A DNA stretch of 64,000 nt from Acidobacteriota bacterium (GTDB lineage: Bacteria; Acidobacteriota; Terriglobia; Terriglobales; Acidobacteriaceae): the NCBI GenBank assembly GCA_021793405.1, contig JAJYSV010000005.1, forward strand, positions 1 through 64,000. Reading direction: 5' to 3'. Position numbers and translations under genes: made by a program. The notes below the pieces were generated by a model, which was not told the origin of the DNA, ran no database searches, and saw only the letters and a program-made list of their open reading frames with translations. Of this stretch, positions 16,336 through 24,749 are shown one piece after another; position 1 is the first letter of the stretch; every line of letters begins with the position of its first letter.

Positions 16336-19071
16336 ATGACTCTGTCCGCCCCCCCAACGGAAACAGCAATGTCTGTGCGACGATTGCGCGGGTATCAGCC
16401 AGCGCCCCTCCGAGCAACGCGATACAGACTTCGATTGGATAGGCTATCGCTCGCCAACGCGCCCATGCTGCTGGCAGCGGCTGGATTTTCCCTTGGAATC
16501 CTGGATGCGCACTGGATCTGGCATCCTCCGTTGGTCACCCTGCTGGGTGCTTTGCTGGCTGCTGCGTTGGTGTTGGTGGCGGCTCGGCGAGCCGTCCGGG
16601 TTCTGTGGCTGCCCTTGCTGCTCCTTTGGTTTACAGCGGGACAATTCTGCGCGTTTGTGGCGCCTGTACCCCCGGCTCCTACGGTTCTTGATCAGCTTGC
16701 CGATGGCCTTCAGCGCAATGTCAGTGGAACGGTGGCTGCGATCCGCTTTGTGCGTACAGAGACGCGGGGCTTTCCGTGGGGCCATCGACAAGAAACCGAG
16801 CAGACACAGCAAATCGATCTTTCCCTGGATCATGTGGAGGAGTTCAACGCGCAGGCCGACTGGCAGGCGCCCGTCGCCGGCGACCTGCGGCTGAACATCT
16901 ACACCTCTTCTCGAGACGCGCTGCCACCCACGCATTGCGGTGAGCGCCTGAACCTGGCGCTGCGCTTCCATACACCCGAACAATATCTTGATTTTGGAGC
17001 GTGGGATTATCCAGCCTATCTTGCCCAGCACGGCATTGCGGTTCTTGGCGGCGTGGAAGCGAGCGCAGTCCATGTAGCGACTCCAAGCGCGCGTCCTTCC
17101 CTTGCGTGTCTAGCTACGGCTGCGCAGACTTGGGCAGGCACCCGGTTGGACCGGATTGCAAGCATCAGTGCGTTGTATGGATGGCTACCGCCGTGGTTGC
17201 GCTTGACGCCGGAGGACAGCAGCGTGCTGAGCGCCATGCTGTTCGGCGATCGCACCCGCCTGCAACACTCCATGCGGAGCGCGTTTGAACGCACAGGTTC
17301 CTTTCACCTGCTGGTAGTCTCCGGTCTGCACATTACCATTGTGATCGGCCTTATTTTCTGGCTGGCGCGCAAGCTGCGCATGGGGCAGTTGTCGGCCACG
17401 CTGGTGGCGATCTCACTCGCGTTGCCCTACGCATTCCTTACCGGCTTTGCGCCGCCCGTCCAACGCGCCCTCTGGCTGAGCGCCGTCTATCTCTTCAGCC
17501 GTATTCTCTACCGCGAACGGGCGGCGCTGAATGCAATTGGAATCGCGTCCGTTGGCGTGCTAGTCCACAATCCGGCGGCGCTATTAAACGCCAGCTTCCA
17601 GATGACGTTCCTCGCCGTGCTGTCGATCGCAGGCGTGGCCATGCCGCTGATCGAATCCACGCTGGCCCCCTATCTGCGAGGAGCCCGGATGCCCAGGCAA
17701 CTTCGTCTCGACCCTTTTCTGCCGCCGCGCGTGACACAGATGCGTGTAGCGTTGCGGATGTACGTGGAAAGATTGAAGTATTTTGTTGGTCCGCGCTGGG
17801 CATGGCGCTTGCCGTTCGGGACTGTTCGCTGGGGGCTGCGATTTGCCGAGGCGTTGATTGTGGCGTTGGTCGTGGAACTGGCCATGGTGTTGCCCATGGC
17901 CGTGTATTTCCACCGCATCACGTTCGTGGCCCTGCCGGCGAACTTGATCGGCCTGCCACTGTTGGCGTTTATGCTGCCGCTGGCTCTCGTGACATTTCTG
18001 CTGGGCTGCATTCATCCTGCGTTGGCAGTTCCTAGCGGATCGTTGACGGCATTGCTACTGCACGCCATCTCCTGGCTGATCCATCTGTTTGGCAATCTAG
18101 CGGTGTCGGGACTGCGCACACCCGATCCGCCCGCGTGGTCTTTGTTCTGCTTTGCTGTGGCCTGGATTGCCTCGCTGTGGATGGTTCGGATTTCCCGGCG
18201 TTGGCGGGTAGTTGCGCTGGCCGCGATTTGTGTTGGCTCTCTGCTGGTGCTGTGGCCCGTTCCGCTGACTCGTCACCGCGGAGCATTGGAGGTGACTGCG
18301 ATCGACGTAGGCCAGGGAGATTCGCTGCTGATTGTCACTCCCGATGGCCATACGTTGCTGGTGGATGCGGGCGGTCCGATTGGCGGTCCGCGCACAGACG
18401 ATTCGCAGTTCGACATTGGCGAGGATGTTGTCTCGCAATATCTCTGGTGGCGGCACATCCGTCGACTGGATGTTGTTGCGCTTACCCACGCGCACAGCGA
18501 CCACATGGGCGGTATGCCAGCGGTCCTCAAGAATTTCCATCCCAGGGTCTTTTGGGTGGGGCGCAATCCTATGATTCCGGAATATCGCGCTCTGTTGGCG
18601 CAGGCACGGCAGGAGAACATTCCGGTGCGGCGGATGGCTGCCGGCGAGCGCTTTCTCTTTGGCGATGTTCACGTGCGAATTCTTGCGCCGGACGCCACGT
18701 ATCAGCCCGGACCAAGCGCGTCGAATGATGATTCACTTGTGATGCGCGTACGTTATGGAAAGACCGCGGCGCTGCTCGAAGGAGATGCAGAAGCTCCTGT
18801 GGAAGAACGGATGGTTGCGACCGAGCCGCTGGGGGCAGGACTTCTCAAGGTGGGTCATCATGGCAGCAATACGTCAACTATCCCATCGTTTCTGGCTGCC
18901 GTTCATCCTGAATTCGCTGTGATTTCGGTGGGTCGTCACAATCCATTCGGCCATCCGCGCGTCTCTGTACTCGATGAACTCGGTGCTGCGCATGTCCGCG
19001 TCTATCGCACAGACACACTCGGGCTCAGCAGCTTCCTGCTGAACGGGGCCACCATTCAACCGCTGCACTAG
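16336..19071 (+). CDS. comEC: ComEC/Rec2 DNA-uptake channel with metallo-beta-lactamase domain
   Basis: Inner-membrane channel for single-stranded DNA in natural transformation. The 911 residues contain an N-terminal DUF4131 region (about 40-240), the polytopic Competence domain (about 245-620, opening with SSVLSAMLFGDR and FHLLVVSGLHITI), and a C-terminal metallo-beta-lactamase domain. In the last, THAHSDHMGG lies near residue 719 and VGHHGSN near 840, giving the metal ligands expected of an active nuclease-type MBL. ATG 16336 is used; ATG 16369 is an alternative. No comEA or pilus gene is nearby, so competence is not shown by the window alone. Confidence 0.93.
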   Translation: MTLSAPPTETAMSVRRLRGYQPAPLRATRYRLRLDRLSLANAPMLLAAAGFSLGILDAHWIWHPPLVTLLGALLAAALVLVAARRAVRVLWLPLLLLWFTAGQFCAFVAPVPPAPTVLDQLADGLQRNVSGTVAAIRFVRTETRGFPWGHRQETEQTQQIDLSLDHVEEFNAQADWQAPVAGDLRLNIYTSSRDALPPTHCGERLNLALRFHTPEQYLDFGAWDYPAYLAQHGIAVLGGVEASAVHVATPSARPSLACLATAAQTWAGTRLDRIASISALYGWLPPWLRLTPEDSSVLSAMLFGDRTRLQHSMRSAFERTGSFHLLVVSGLHITIVIGLIFWLARKLRMGQLSATLVAISLALPYAFLTGFAPPVQRALWLSAVYLFSRILYRERAALNAIGIASVGVLVHNPAALLNASFQMTFLAVLSIAGVAMPLIESTLAPYLRGARMPRQLRLDPFLPPRVTQMRVALRMYVERLKYFVGPRWAWRLPFGTVRWGLRFAEALIVALVVELAMVLPMAVYFHRITFVALPANLIGLPLLAFMLPLALVTFLLGCIHPALAVPSGSLTALLLHAISWLIHLFGNLAVSGLRTPDPPAWSLFCFAVAWIASLWMVRISRRWRVVALAAICVGSLLVLWPVPLTRHRGALEVTAIDVGQGDSLLIVTPDGHTLLVDAGGPIGGPRTDDSQFDIGEDVVSQYLWWRHIRRLDVVALTHAHSDHMGGMPAVLKNFHPRVFWVGRNPMIPEYRALLAQARQENIPVRRMAAGERFLFGDVHVRILAPDATYQPGPSASNDDSLVMRVRYGKTAALLEGDAEAPVEERMVATEPLGAGLLKVGHHGSNTSTIPSFLAAVHPEFAVISVGRHNPFGHPRVSVLDELGAAHVRVYRTDTLGLSSFLLNGATIQPLH

Positions 19072-19127
19072 CCGACCGCCAATCAACGGCTAATATGAAA
19101 TGAATAGGAAGCTGGAGGACTCCTCGA

Positions 19128-19529
19128 ATGACAGTTTCCATGGTGTTTGACGGCGCCGTTTCCGGCACTACCCGCGCTTGGCTGAGAGGTGAAGGATTGT
19201 TGGTCCTCCTGCTGAGCGTCCTGTTGTATTGGAATTTGGGTGCGCGCTGGTGGCTCTTCCTTGTGCTGCTGTTGGTTCCGGACCTTTCCATGCTGGGTTA
19301 CCTGGTGGATTCGCGGGCCGGCAAACTCTCCTACAACATTGTCCATAGCTACGTGCTGCCGCTGGGTCTGGCAGTCGCTGCCATCGCTACCCACAGCGTT
19401 CGGCTGCTGCCGCTGGTCTGCATCTGGACAGCGCACATCGGTATGGATCGGGTCCTGGGATATGGTCTGAAGACTTCAGGCATGTTTGGAGATACGCATC
19501 TTGGTGTACTCGGCAAAGGAAGAGCATGA
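19128..19529 (+). CDS. DUF4260 family membrane protein
   Basis: 133-residue protein with four hydrophobic segments, ending in the characteristic DRVLGYGLK...GDTHLG signature of the DUF4260 family. The family has no known function. The Shine-Dalgarno-like GGAGGA lies about ten bases before ATG 19128. It is 56 bases after comEC on the same strand, and the downstream genes are convergent. Confidence 0.8.
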   Translation: MTVSMVFDGAVSGTTRAWLRGEGLLVLLLSVLLYWNLGARWWLFLVLLLVPDLSMLGYLVDSRAGKLSYNIVHSYVLPLGLAVAAIATHSVRLLPLVCIWTAHIGMDRVLGYGLKTSGMFGDTHLGVLGKGRA

Positions 19530-19655
19530 GGCCACGCTAGCTGTCTTAATTCAGGAGCAGCTATGTGAGAGGGGAGCGAGCACTCGACGGTTTGCGGAGG
19601 GATTCCAAAACTGCAACACGTGAAGGGTCAATTGACGGAAACAATGGCACCGAGA

Positions 19656-20429
19656 TCACTGATTCGCAGCATGTGTCAAACGCATCGTAATAGTTCCCCA
19701 GAATAAATGGGCGCGCACCTGCACCGGAAGATGCCGCGCATCGTTGGAATACCAGATCCAGATATCTCCGCGGTTCTTCACAACGCCGGCATCGGCGGTT
19801 GGCTGCACGCGTATCGCGGAAAAGGTTCCCGCCGGCGTCACCACTGTCTCCTTTGCTTCCACTTTGATCGTCACAGCGATGACGTGACCTCCGTCGGCCA
19901 GTGGAAAGCGAAAATCGTGACCGACTTGCAGCGGTTGCGACGCAACATAAAAGATCCCGGAGAGGACATCCGTCACGCACCCGGGAATCGGAGAAGTTTG
20001 CTGCTTGTAGATCCCGGAGACCAAGTTTTTTTCACTTAACTTTTGCAGATGGCGTCCGTAGTCCAGCTCCATTAGGCCTGTCAGCCGCCGCCGGCCTTCC
20101 TGAATCTGCTTGCGATATTCGAACGAGCAGCCGCTCTTCCGATCGAACACGCTGTCATAACGGTCGTTTACCGGAAACAGAAGATTCACCGTGCCGATCG
20201 AAGCGGCCGTCGCTGTTACATGGACATTGGTGCCCTCCGCCTTCAAGTGAAACGTAGCCGTTCCAGCAGGAAACACGCGCCAGTCCACCGCATACGTCAG
20301 CGTTTCGTTCGCCGGGATTTGAAACTGCAGATCGGGCGCGGGGAGAGTAGGCGTCTGGGCGCGCCCTGCTGGAAGCAACGCAACCATCAGAATCCATCCG
20401 GTCGCAAAGGCCACTAGAAGTTTTTGCAT
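19656..20429 (-). CDS. secreted DUF3108 domain protein
   Basis: 257 residues with a cleavable signal peptide (ends GRAQT) and a single DUF3108 domain: ANETLTYAVDWRVFPAGTATF near the start, DRYDSVFDR, and the DIWIWYSNDARHLPVQVRAHLFWGTI block at the end. These proteins are periplasmic or outer-membrane-associated and of unknown function. It is the last gene of the minus-strand run headed by waaA, 66 bases after the methyltransferase gene, so a role in envelope lipid or glycan metabolism is possible but not shown. Confidence 0.8.
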   Translation of the reverse strand: MQKLLVAFATGWILMVALLPAGRAQTPTLPAPDLQFQIPANETLTYAVDWRVFPAGTATFHLKAEGTNVHVTATAASIGTVNLLFPVNDRYDSVFDRKSGCSFEYRKQIQEGRRRLTGLMELDYGRHLQKLSEKNLVSGIYKQQTSPIPGCVTDVLSGIFYVASQPLQVGHDFRFPLADGGHVIAVTIKVEAKETVVTPAGTFSAIRVQPTADAGVVKNRGDIWIWYSNDARHLPVQVRAHLFWGTITMRLTHAANQ

Positions 20430-20495
20430 AGTCCTTTTCTTGGTTGCATTTGTCTCAACCGGAACCCACCATACAAATATCGCGAATTGTGCCGA

Positions 20496-21059
20496 TCAGC
20501 GCGTAAAAACCATGCGTACTACCAGAACAAGGTACATGCACGAGGAGCCCAAAAGCGAATTGTACTCGCGATGCTCAAGGTAAAGCTCGAAAGAAAATTT
20601 ACCTTTCTCCTTCGACTGCAAAGCCCACGGTCGAGGCACCAATCGCGGCACGCGACGTGCGTACTCCGCATATCCGGGGAATTTTGCTCGTAGAAACTCT
20701 TCTTCATCCAGGATGACTGGTCCATAAATGACGAGAAACAGAAGCGCCAGCGCGACGGCAGTCCAGATGCTGCGTGCCGCCAGCGCGAACCCAAAAGCGA
20801 TCAAAATCGAGCCGAGATACAAGGGGTTGCGTGTATAGCCGTAGGGCCCTGTAATGGCTAGTTCCGTATTCTTTTTGACGTATCCGGAGGCATAGCCGCG
20901 CAGCAGAATTCCCGGAACGACCAGTATCAGGCTCATCAGCAATGAGTAAAGAGTGGGCCGGGCAAGCCAGAAATAAAATATGACAAAAAGAAATCCCAGC
21001 GGCACCCGAATGCGTCGGGATATTTTTCTCCATCGAAGACGGAAGGTAGCCTCGCTCAC
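20496..21059 (-). CDS. ICMT/PEMT-type integral membrane methyltransferase
   Basis: 187-residue membrane protein with four to five hydrophobic helices and the isoprenylcysteine/phospholipid methyltransferase signature GPYGYTRNPLYLG, followed by DEEEFLRAKFPGYAEYARRVPR, the conserved C-terminal SAM-pocket segment. It should methylate a lipid or lipid-linked group at the membrane; the substrate is unknown. It starts at GTG 21059, which overlaps the stop of the GT9 heptosyltransferase gene (GTGA), so it is translated as part of the lipid A/Kdo operon. An LPS or lipid A precursor is therefore a reasonable candidate substrate, by inference only. Confidence 0.75.
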   Translation of the reverse strand: MSEATFRLRWRKISRRIRVPLGFLFVIFYFWLARPTLYSLLMSLILVVPGILLRGYASGYVKKNTELAITGPYGYTRNPLYLGSILIAFGFALAARSIWTAVALALLFLVIYGPVILDEEEFLRAKFPGYAEYARRVPRLVPRPWALQSKEKGKFSFELYLEHREYNSLLGSSCMYLVLVVRMVFTR

Positions 21060-22147
21060 CGTGTTTCTGCCTGCTCCTGCAAGAGTTGCTCCGCAGCTTC
21101 AAGTACATCGCGTGCGGTGATCGTCAACAGTCCTGCCTCGGGCTCTCTTTTCCGGCTGTGATCTCGCCTGCTCGCCGGGTGCCGCAAGACCCGGTTGCGA
21201 GTTCCGTAGGGGCCGTTGCGGGCCGGGTCTGTCGGCCCATAGATGCCGACCACGGGAATCTTCAATGCGGCGGCCAAATGGAGTGGACCGGTATCCCCGC
21301 CAACAAACAAGCCGGCGCGGCGGGTGCAGGCGATCAACTGCTGAATGCTTCCCCTCATCATAAAGCAGCGCGCATTATTATTGGCGCAAACAATCTCCGC
21401 CAGGCGCGCCTCGCCTGGGCCAACATTCACGACCGTGGAGTAGCCCATCTGTGCGAGTTCCGCAGCCACCGCGGCGTAGCGTTCGGCTGGCCAGCGCTTA
21501 GCCCCCCAACCGGCACCGGGATTTACCAGGACAAATCGTTCTATTTCTCGCTTTGCCAGCCATTGATCGCACCAGGTTTCCGTGGCGGGATCGATCGGCA
21601 GAGCTGGCGCATGATAGGGGAGATCGTTTTTGAATACAGCATTCACCACTTCCAGCGCTTGTTCCACAACATGAACTCCCGTAGTCTCGATCCGTTCGCG
21701 AAAAAGCCAGCGCGAGATTGACTCGCGCGGATGCGCTTCCCCGATCATGCGCGGTGCTTGTGCCATGCGCCCGATCAGCGCCGATCGGATAGCGCCTTGC
21801 AGGTCGATGCAGATGTCGTATCGCCTGGCCCGCAAGGCACGGCGCAAGTCTCGAATCCCGATGACAGTTGAAGTTGAAAAGGGATGATGCGCCCACCGCT
21901 TGGCCTTCACAGGATGCACTCCATCGACCACCGGCATCTGCGGTCCGTGCGCAGAACGGTGCGATCGAAAGTTGGCACACACGAGTGGAATCCACTGCGG
22001 TTCAATGGCCCACCCGATCCAACTCCCAGGCAGCGTCGTATCGAGTACAGTCCGCAGCGCAGTCACGGCCGGCAGCGCGTGCAGAATGTCGCCCATCGCG
22101 CCCAAACGCACGATCAGGATACGCAGGTTTTGGAATTGGGCTGGCAA
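21056..22147 (-). CDS. GT9-family LPS heptosyltransferase-like glycosyltransferase
   Basis: 363-residue GT-B glycosyltransferase of family 9 (WaaC/WaaF/RfaQ type). It begins LRILIVRLGAMGDILHALPAV, the signature in which the Asp helps deprotonate the acceptor, and has VLVNPGAGWGAKRWP and GLFVGGDTGPLHLAAALKIPVVGIYGPTDP for ADP-sugar binding. It likely adds heptose, or another sugar, to Kdo of the LPS core on the cytoplasmic face. WaaC versus WaaF cannot be told. The start appears to be TTG 22147, seven bases after the lpxK stop. The last bases overlap the ICMT-like gene. Confidence 0.85.
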   Translation of the reverse strand: MPAQFQNLRILIVRLGAMGDILHALPAVTALRTVLDTTLPGSWIGWAIEPQWIPLVCANFRSHRSAHGPQMPVVDGVHPVKAKRWAHHPFSTSTVIGIRDLRRALRARRYDICIDLQGAIRSALIGRMAQAPRMIGEAHPRESISRWLFRERIETTGVHVVEQALEVVNAVFKNDLPYHAPALPIDPATETWCDQWLAKREIERFVLVNPGAGWGAKRWPAERYAAVAAELAQMGYSTVVNVGPGEARLAEIVCANNNARCFMMRGSIQQLIACTRRAGLFVGGDTGPLHLAAALKIPVVGIYGPTDPARNGPYGTRNRVLRHPASRRDHSRKREPEAGLLTITARDVLEAAEQLLQEQAETR

Positions 22148-22154
22148 ACATTCA

Positions 22155-23231
22155 TCATCGCACGTTGTGCGCCGGATGATGAAGCCGTTCGTTCAGCAGA
22201 GCTTCCAGCATCTCCATCGATCGAGTTTCTTCCAGGAGAGAAACTTTCAGCCCGCCAATGACGAGAGGGCCGACAAGTTCGAGTTCGGCACGAAATGCGT
22301 CCGGCAGGCGCACGCTGTCCTTCTCGGTCGTCAGGAAACATTCCGCTCCGCTACGACGCGCAACTGCTCGCAAGTGGTCTATATCCTTTGGGGTATAGAC
22401 GTGGTGGTCGCGAAAAGCGATCTTCGCCTGCAGGTCGATCCCGGTCTGCCGCAATTCATCGAAAAAACTCTTCGCATCGCCAATTGCACAGAATGCCAGC
22501 GCCTTGCCAATCGAAGTTGGGGACATAGGCAGAGTCGTCTTGCGTTCCATGATCCACAGATTCGCTCGGTTTGGATCGTTGCCTGTCCGACGCATCCGCT
22601 GCAACACGCGGTCGGATATATCGGCGTCCTCTGCGCGCAGAACGCAGATATCCGCGCGCCCTAATCCGCGGAGCGGTTCGCGCAGCCATCCAGCCGGCAG
22701 CAATTGTCCGTCAAAATCCGCGCGTTGCACCAGGACGATATCAATTGCGCGGGCCAATTTGCGATGCTGAAAGCCATCGTCGAGAAGGTGCAGTCTGCGA
22801 GTGGGACCTGCATTCGCATCGGCGTCGCTTTCCGCCAGCCGTCCCGGTTGATAGCGATCGGCTCCAACATACACGGAAAGTCCGCGGCGAGCCATCAGAA
22901 GCGGCTCGTCCCCAAACTCCTCCGGCGTGCCCAGCGGATCGACACGCGCCACTCTCTGGCTGCTGCGGCCATAGCCCCGGCTCAGCACATCGACGGTCCA
23001 GCCGCGCTGTTGCAGCCGATCTGCCAGCAATAGCACCATGGGAGTTTTTCCGGTGCCGCCGACGGAAAGATTCCCGACGCTGATCACAGGCCATGTCAGC
23101 CTTCGTGGTTCGAGCCAATGGCGGTCATAGGCCATGTTCTTGAGACGAACTCCCACAGCATAGGGCAAGACCAAGGGCCAGGAGACCGGGGACACGGCAT
23201 AGCGCAAAAGATTTCCGGCCGGGCGCGTCAT
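22155..23231 (-). CDS. lpxK: tetraacyldisaccharide 4'-kinase
   Basis: Phosphorylates the 4' position of the lipid A disaccharide at the inner membrane, step six of lipid A synthesis. It has one N-terminal hydrophobic anchor (residues 10-30) and the Walker A variant VISVGNLSVGGTGKTP, then SRGYGR and the LLDDGFQHRKLARDID-like segment (here LARAIDIVLV). ATG 23231 overlaps the waaA stop (ATGA), giving 358 residues; an in-frame extension to 23297 lies inside waaA and is rejected. Its presence shows that the cell makes lipid A of the Gram-negative type. Confidence 0.93.
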   Translation of the reverse strand: MTRPAGNLLRYAVSPVSWPLVLPYAVGVRLKNMAYDRHWLEPRRLTWPVISVGNLSVGGTGKTPMVLLLADRLQQRGWTVDVLSRGYGRSSQRVARVDPLGTPEEFGDEPLLMARRGLSVYVGADRYQPGRLAESDADANAGPTRRLHLLDDGFQHRKLARAIDIVLVQRADFDGQLLPAGWLREPLRGLGRADICVLRAEDADISDRVLQRMRRTGNDPNRANLWIMERKTTLPMSPTSIGKALAFCAIGDAKSFFDELRQTGIDLQAKIAFRDHHVYTPKDIDHLRAVARRSGAECFLTTEKDSVRLPDAFRAELELVGPLVIGGLKVSLLEETRSMEMLEALLNERLHHPAHNVR

Positions 23232-24574
23232 TGCAGGCCATCCTCTTGTTCCGCATCGCGGTTCTCTTTCAGAATTTGTTCGATTGCGAAGAAGCATATC
23301 TGGGAAGCACCTGCCTGCTCCTCAAACACGCGCCGCGCATGGATGCCCATCCGCCGCGCTTCCGGCGAAGCCAGCAGTTCACGCAGCACTTGTGCAAGTC
23401 GTTCCGGCGGAGTCACACGAATGGCTTCCTGTTCCAGCAGTGCTGCGACCATGGCGCGAAAATTCTCCGTATACGGCCCCATCACAATTGGTACAGAGAA
23501 CTGCGCTGGCTCCAGCGGATTGTGGCCGCCTGCTGGTATCAGGCTACCCCCCACGAAGGCCACCGATGCCAGCGAGTAGACCGACGCTAATTCCCCCACA
23601 GTGTCGAGAAGAAAAATGCTTCCTGCGGAAATCGTTTGGGGATGTTGCAGCCATTCCGATCTGCGAATAAGGGGGAATCCTGCCTCTTCGATCATTCGCT
23701 CCACCGGCCTGAAACGCTCCGGATGCCGAGGCGCAAGAATCATCACGAGCTTTGGAAATTCCAGCTGCAGTTCGCGGAATGCGTCGAGCAGAATACGCTC
23801 CTCGCTCTCCAAGGTGCTGCCTGCGACAATGGTCTTCGTCTGCTGCGGCAGATGTGTACGCAGCTCCCGGGTGATTGGCAACTCTCCCGCTGTGCGAACA
23901 TCATATTTCAAATTGCCGGCGGTCTTCGCCGCATCGGAGGGAACGCCAAGCTCAACAAAGCGGCTGCGATCTTCTTCGCTTTGCGCCAGCACCAGCCTCA
24001 GCTTGCGAAGGAGCGGCCGCCACAGCGATCGCAGCGCGCGATATCTGGGCAGCGACCGATTCGAGATGCGGCCATTCACCACGATGACGGGAATGTTCGC
24101 TCGCTCCGCTTCCACCAACATGCGCGGCCATAGTTCGCTTTCGACTAGAATTAGGGCACGCGGACGCAATGCACGCAGATATCGGCGCACGATCCATGCA
24201 AAATCCAGTGGGTAGTAGAAAACGCGCGTCGGTGCTGGGGCGGATGCGTCAAGTCGCTTCTTTGGCTGGTCGAACCGCTCCTGCGCGAGCCTTTGTCCTG
24301 TGCGCGTGGTGGTGGAGATCACCACACGCAGCTCCGGATCAAGACTTTGCAGCAGTTCGATGAGGCGGCTAGCGGCAATCACTTCTCCAACCGAAACGGC
24401 GTGCACCCAGATCGTGGAGCGCGTTCCCAAATATTCGCGAAGGCCTGGAGAAATATAGCCCAGACGCTGGCCTAGGCCATGCCGGTAGCGTCCGCTCCAC
24501 GCCATGCGGAGCAGCCAATACGGAGAAGCAATCAGGAGGACGGCCACGAAGGCCAGGCTATAAAGCAGCATCAT
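23228..24574 (-). CDS. waaA: 3-deoxy-D-manno-octulosonic acid (Kdo) transferase
   Basis: Transfers Kdo from CMP-Kdo to lipid IVA. Residues 1-20 form the membrane anchor (MLLYSLAFVAVLLIASPYWLL); VHAVSVGEVIAA holds the conserved catalytic glutamate; LVESELWPRML, VNGRIS and VAGSTLESEE follow, then the nucleotide-binding PAGGHNPLEPA near the C-terminus. The start is taken at ATG 24574 (ATG 24571 is adjacent), because WaaA proteins begin with this anchor; an in-frame extension to 24661 is unlike the family. First gene of the operon waaA-lpxK-GT9-ICMT-DUF3108, divergent from trmFO. Confidence 0.93.
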   Translation of the reverse strand: MMLLYSLAFVAVLLIASPYWLLRMAWSGRYRHGLGQRLGYISPGLREYLGTRSTIWVHAVSVGEVIAASRLIELLQSLDPELRVVISTTTRTGQRLAQERFDQPKKRLDASAPAPTRVFYYPLDFAWIVRRYLRALRPRALILVESELWPRMLVEAERANIPVIVVNGRISNRSLPRYRALRSLWRPLLRKLRLVLAQSEEDRSRFVELGVPSDAAKTAGNLKYDVRTAGELPITRELRTHLPQQTKTIVAGSTLESEERILLDAFRELQLEFPKLVMILAPRHPERFRPVERMIEEAGFPLIRRSEWLQHPQTISAGSIFLLDTVGELASVYSLASVAFVGGSLIPAGGHNPLEPAQFSVPIVMGPYTENFRAMVAALLEQEAIRVTPPERLAQVLRELLASPEARRMGIHARRVFEEQAGASQICFFAIEQILKENRDAEQEDGLQ

Positions 24575-24749
24575 GGATACATGTATTTTTGAGCGTGCAG
24601 CAAAATCTGCGTTCCACCCCGAAAAAATGACAGCAAAGCTTTCTATTACCTTACTCTTCATTGCTTGCGAATCGCTTGGCCGAGTTTACGCGAGCATCTT
24701 GAAGTGCCCAGCCGTTACCATAGAGCAGGATCGAAAGATGTTCTTCTGA

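Noticed and set aside
14886-16337. Long open frame (483 codons) on the minus strand opposite rlmD
   Set aside because: It is the mirror of a clear RlmD/TrmA-family gene, has no recognisable domain, and its composition is that of an antisense frame in GC-rich DNA.
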